A stretch of 8,010 nucleotides of DNA, from assembly GCA_929200335.1 (NCBI GenBank), contig CAKMZG010000110.1, forward strand, positions 1 to 8,010, written 5' to 3'. Under the pieces are notes generated by a model, which saw only the letters and a list, made by a program, of their open reading frames with translations, did not search any database and was not told the origin of the DNA. Every line of letters begins with the position of its first letter. The stretch's first letter is position 1. This DNA comes from an uncultured Alphaproteobacteria bacterium (GTDB taxonomy: Bacteria; Pseudomonadota; Alphaproteobacteria; Rhizobiales; Rhizobiaceae). Made by a program: the position numbers and the translations under genes. This document shows, piece by piece, positions 6,831-8,010 of the stretch.

Positions 6831-6839
6831 ATTATAGCA
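6831..6839 (-). promoter_or_regulatory. Extended -10 promoter for the corC-lnt-xre unit
   Basis: The minus strand reads TGCTATAAT: a perfect TATAAT (6836-6831) with the TG of an extended -10 one base upstream (6839-6838). No good -35 lies 16-18 nt further up, which an extended -10 can tolerate. It sits in the 225-nt gap between ybeY and corC, points at corC, and would give a 5' leader of about 147 nt. Confidence 0.5.
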
Positions 6840-6863
6840 TCTTTTTTTTGAATTGGCTATAAT

Positions 6864-6876
6864 TGACCTATGGTCA
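6864..6876. promoter_or_regulatory. 13-bp palindrome upstream of the corC promoter
   Basis: TGACC-TAT-GGTCA is a perfect inverted repeat with 5-bp arms, centred about 46 bp upstream of the predicted corC start site, where an activator might bind. I do not recognise the site as belonging to a named regulator. Confidence 0.3.
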
Positions 6877-6902
6877 TTAGTAGTAGGCAGTTATATTGCT
6901 TC

Positions 6903-7406
6903 TTATAAGGCATCATAAGGATTATCAATGTTTAATTTGGCGAGTATTTTGATTTCTAAGCCTTCCATTTCTTCTGCCATTGTGTCCTCAATATGATCAA
7001 AGCCCAAAAGATGCAGAAATCCATGAATAATTAAATGGCTAAGGTGGTCATTAAAGGTTTTATCAGCCTCAATTGCTTCGCGCTCAATAGTTTCAAAGGC
7101 TAGAATGATATCGCCTAATAATACCTCAGGTAATTGAGCTAGATTATCCCAATCCTCATCGCTTAGGGCTGGAAAAGATAGCACATTGGTTGCTTTGTCT
7201 TTTTCACGCCAATCGCTGTTTAGGGTTTTAATCTGTGCGTCATTTGTAAAGACTAGGCTGAGTTGTGTATCTTGAGGAAGTTCATCCTCAACCATTTCAT
7301 AGGCTGTTTTAAGTGCTGTTTCTGCAAGTGCCAAAAGGTTGGCTTCATCTGACCAGCGCTCGTCTTCTATTAAAAGTGCAAGATCTAAGGGAAAATCACT
7401 TCTCAT
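6903..7406 (-). CDS. ybeY: Endoribonuclease YbeY (rRNA maturation factor)
   Basis: Zinc-dependent endoribonuclease acting in 16S rRNA 3'-end maturation and ribosome quality control. The protein is 167 residues from the chosen start. The metal site HGFLHLLGFDH is complete, with His128, His132 and His138. Other family features are TNVLSFP in the first half, GDIILAFETIEREA before the metal site, and EMEGLEIKILAKL near the C-terminus. The frame is open back to a TTG at 7442, with ATGs at 7436 and 7430. I prefer the ATG at 7406 because AAGG lies 6 nt upstream and the resulting N-terminus (MRSDFPLDLALLIEDERW) fits the family. The gene then overlaps phoH by 11 nt, indicating translational coupling in one operon. 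A 225-nt gap with a new promoter separates it from corC downstream. Confidence 0.95.
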   Translation of the reverse strand: MRSDFPLDLALLIEDERWSDEANLLALAETALKTAYEMVEDELPQDTQLSLVFTNDAQIKTLNSDWREKDKATNVLSFPALSDEDWDNLAQLPEVLLGDIILAFETIEREAIEADKTFNDHLSHLIIHGFLHLLGFDHIEDTMAEEMEGLEIKILAKLNIDNPYDAL

Positions 7407-8010
7407 CTTTGGCCTTATATGCGCGGTCATAGGCATCAACAATTTTACTCACCAATGGATGACGTACAACATCGCTGGAAGTGAATTCTACCTTGATGAT
7501 CTTTTTGACATTTTCTAAAACTTTTAATGCTTCCACAAGACCCGAGACTTGGCCATAGGGTAAATCAATCTGACTAGGATCACCTGTTACAAACATTTTT
7601 GAACCCTCACCTAAACGGGTCAAAAACATTTTCATCTGCATGCTGGTAGTATTTTGTGCCTCATCTAATATTACTGCGGCATTGGAGAGAGTGCGACCAC
7701 GCATAAAGGCAAGGGGGGCAATCTCAATAATGCCTTGTTCGAGGGCGCGTTCTACTTTTTCACCGGGGATCATGTCATAAAGAGCATCATAAAGCGGGCG
7801 AAGGTAAGGATCTACCTTCTCTTTCATGTCGCCAGGTAAAAAACCAAGGCGTTCGCCTGCCTCAACGGCTGGGCGGGAAAGGATAATGCGATCAACAGCG
7901 CCTCGCTCTAAAAGAGCTGCCGCATAGGCAACAGCGAGATAGGTTTTTCCTGTGCCAGCGGGGCCTGTGCCAAATACCAATTCTGCACGATCCATCGCGC
8001 GTATATAGGC
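7396..8010 (-). CDS. phoH: PhoH-like ATPase (3' part, runs off the window)
   Basis: Cytoplasmic PhoH-family P-loop NTPase, related to the helicase-1 superfamily and repeatedly found beside ybeY in RNA-metabolism operons; its exact substrate is not well defined. The C-terminal 204 residues are present. The frame stays open to the right edge (AYIRAMDRAELVFG), so the internal ATG at 7995 is not the true start and the N-terminal third lies outside. Walker A is GPAGTGKTY and Walker B is VILDEAQN. Other family blocks are LSRPAVEAGERLGFLPGD, PLAFMRGRTL, FVTGDPSQIDLP, and the end FTSSDVVRHPLVSKIVDAY. The stop overlaps ybeY by 11 nt. There is no sign of damage; the truncation comes only from the window boundary. 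Confidence 0.95.
   Translation of the reverse strand, partial: AYIRAMDRAELVFGTGPAGTGKTYLAVAYAAALLERGAVDRIILSRPAVEAGERLGFLPGDMKEKVDPYLRPLYDALYDMIPGEKVERALEQGIIEIAPLAFMRGRTLSNAAVILDEAQNTTSMQMKMFLTRLGEGSKMFVTGDPSQIDLPYGQVSGLVEALKVLENVKKIIKVEFTSSDVVRHPLVSKIVDAYDRAYKAKDEK

Noticed and set aside
6858..6863. Plus-strand TATAAT as a promoter
   Set aside because: No -35 match at suitable spacing and no plus-strand gene downstream in the window.
7407..7442. Longer YbeY starts (TTG 7442, ATG 7436, ATG 7430)
   Set aside because: They lie deeper in phoH, lack a ribosome binding site and add non-family residues; the ATG at 7406 has AAGG at good spacing.

Overview
This window looks like chromosomal housekeeping DNA from an AT-leaning alphaproteobacterium, most likely of the Rhizobiales type. 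The basis is gene order: reading along the minus strand (right to left) it runs phoH, ybeY, corC/tlyC-like, lnt, a SinR/PhrR-like XRE regulator, metK and trmB, an arrangement I know from that group. The protein styles agree (XRE protein with the ITFQQIQKYEKG signature, TrmB with the YPDPWHKKRHWKRR block). I cannot name a genus. I see no rRNA, tRNA, insertion sequence, prophage, CRISPR array or plasmid function.

Layout. 17-751 (-) trmB, tRNA m7G46 methyltransferase. 795-1985 (-) metK, S-adenosylmethionine synthetase, 43 nt upstream of trmB and probably co-transcribed with it. 1986-2162 is a divergent intergenic region. It holds a metK promoter, a palindrome between its -35 and -10 boxes, and a compact pseudoknot leader that I interpret as a SAM-II/SAM-V-class riboswitch ending on the metK ribosome binding site. 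2163-3434 (+) class II glycerate 2-kinase, the only plus-strand gene. 3453-3923 (-) XRE regulator, convergent with the kinase. 3950-5545 (-) lnt, overlapping the end of 5523-6677 (-) CorC/TlyC-like CBS protein by 23 nt. 6678-6902 is an AT-rich leader/promoter region with an extended -10 promoter, a possible leaderless 23-codon ORF and a nested inverted repeat. 6903-7406 (-) ybeY. 7396-8010 (-) 3' part of phoH, running off the right edge.

How the genes fit together. phoH-ybeY is a tightly overlapping pair linked to RNA metabolism. corC-lnt-xre is a second transcription unit concerned with the envelope (lipoprotein N-acylation, CBS-domain transport/tolerance protein, regulator). metK-trmB makes SAM and then uses it for tRNA methylation, and the leader predicts feedback of SAM on metK translation. 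The glycerate kinase interrupts the usual xre-metK neighbourhood in the opposite orientation and gives metK its own upstream control region.

I found no evidence of a wholly new system. The most interesting material is regulatory: the metK leader and the corC leader.
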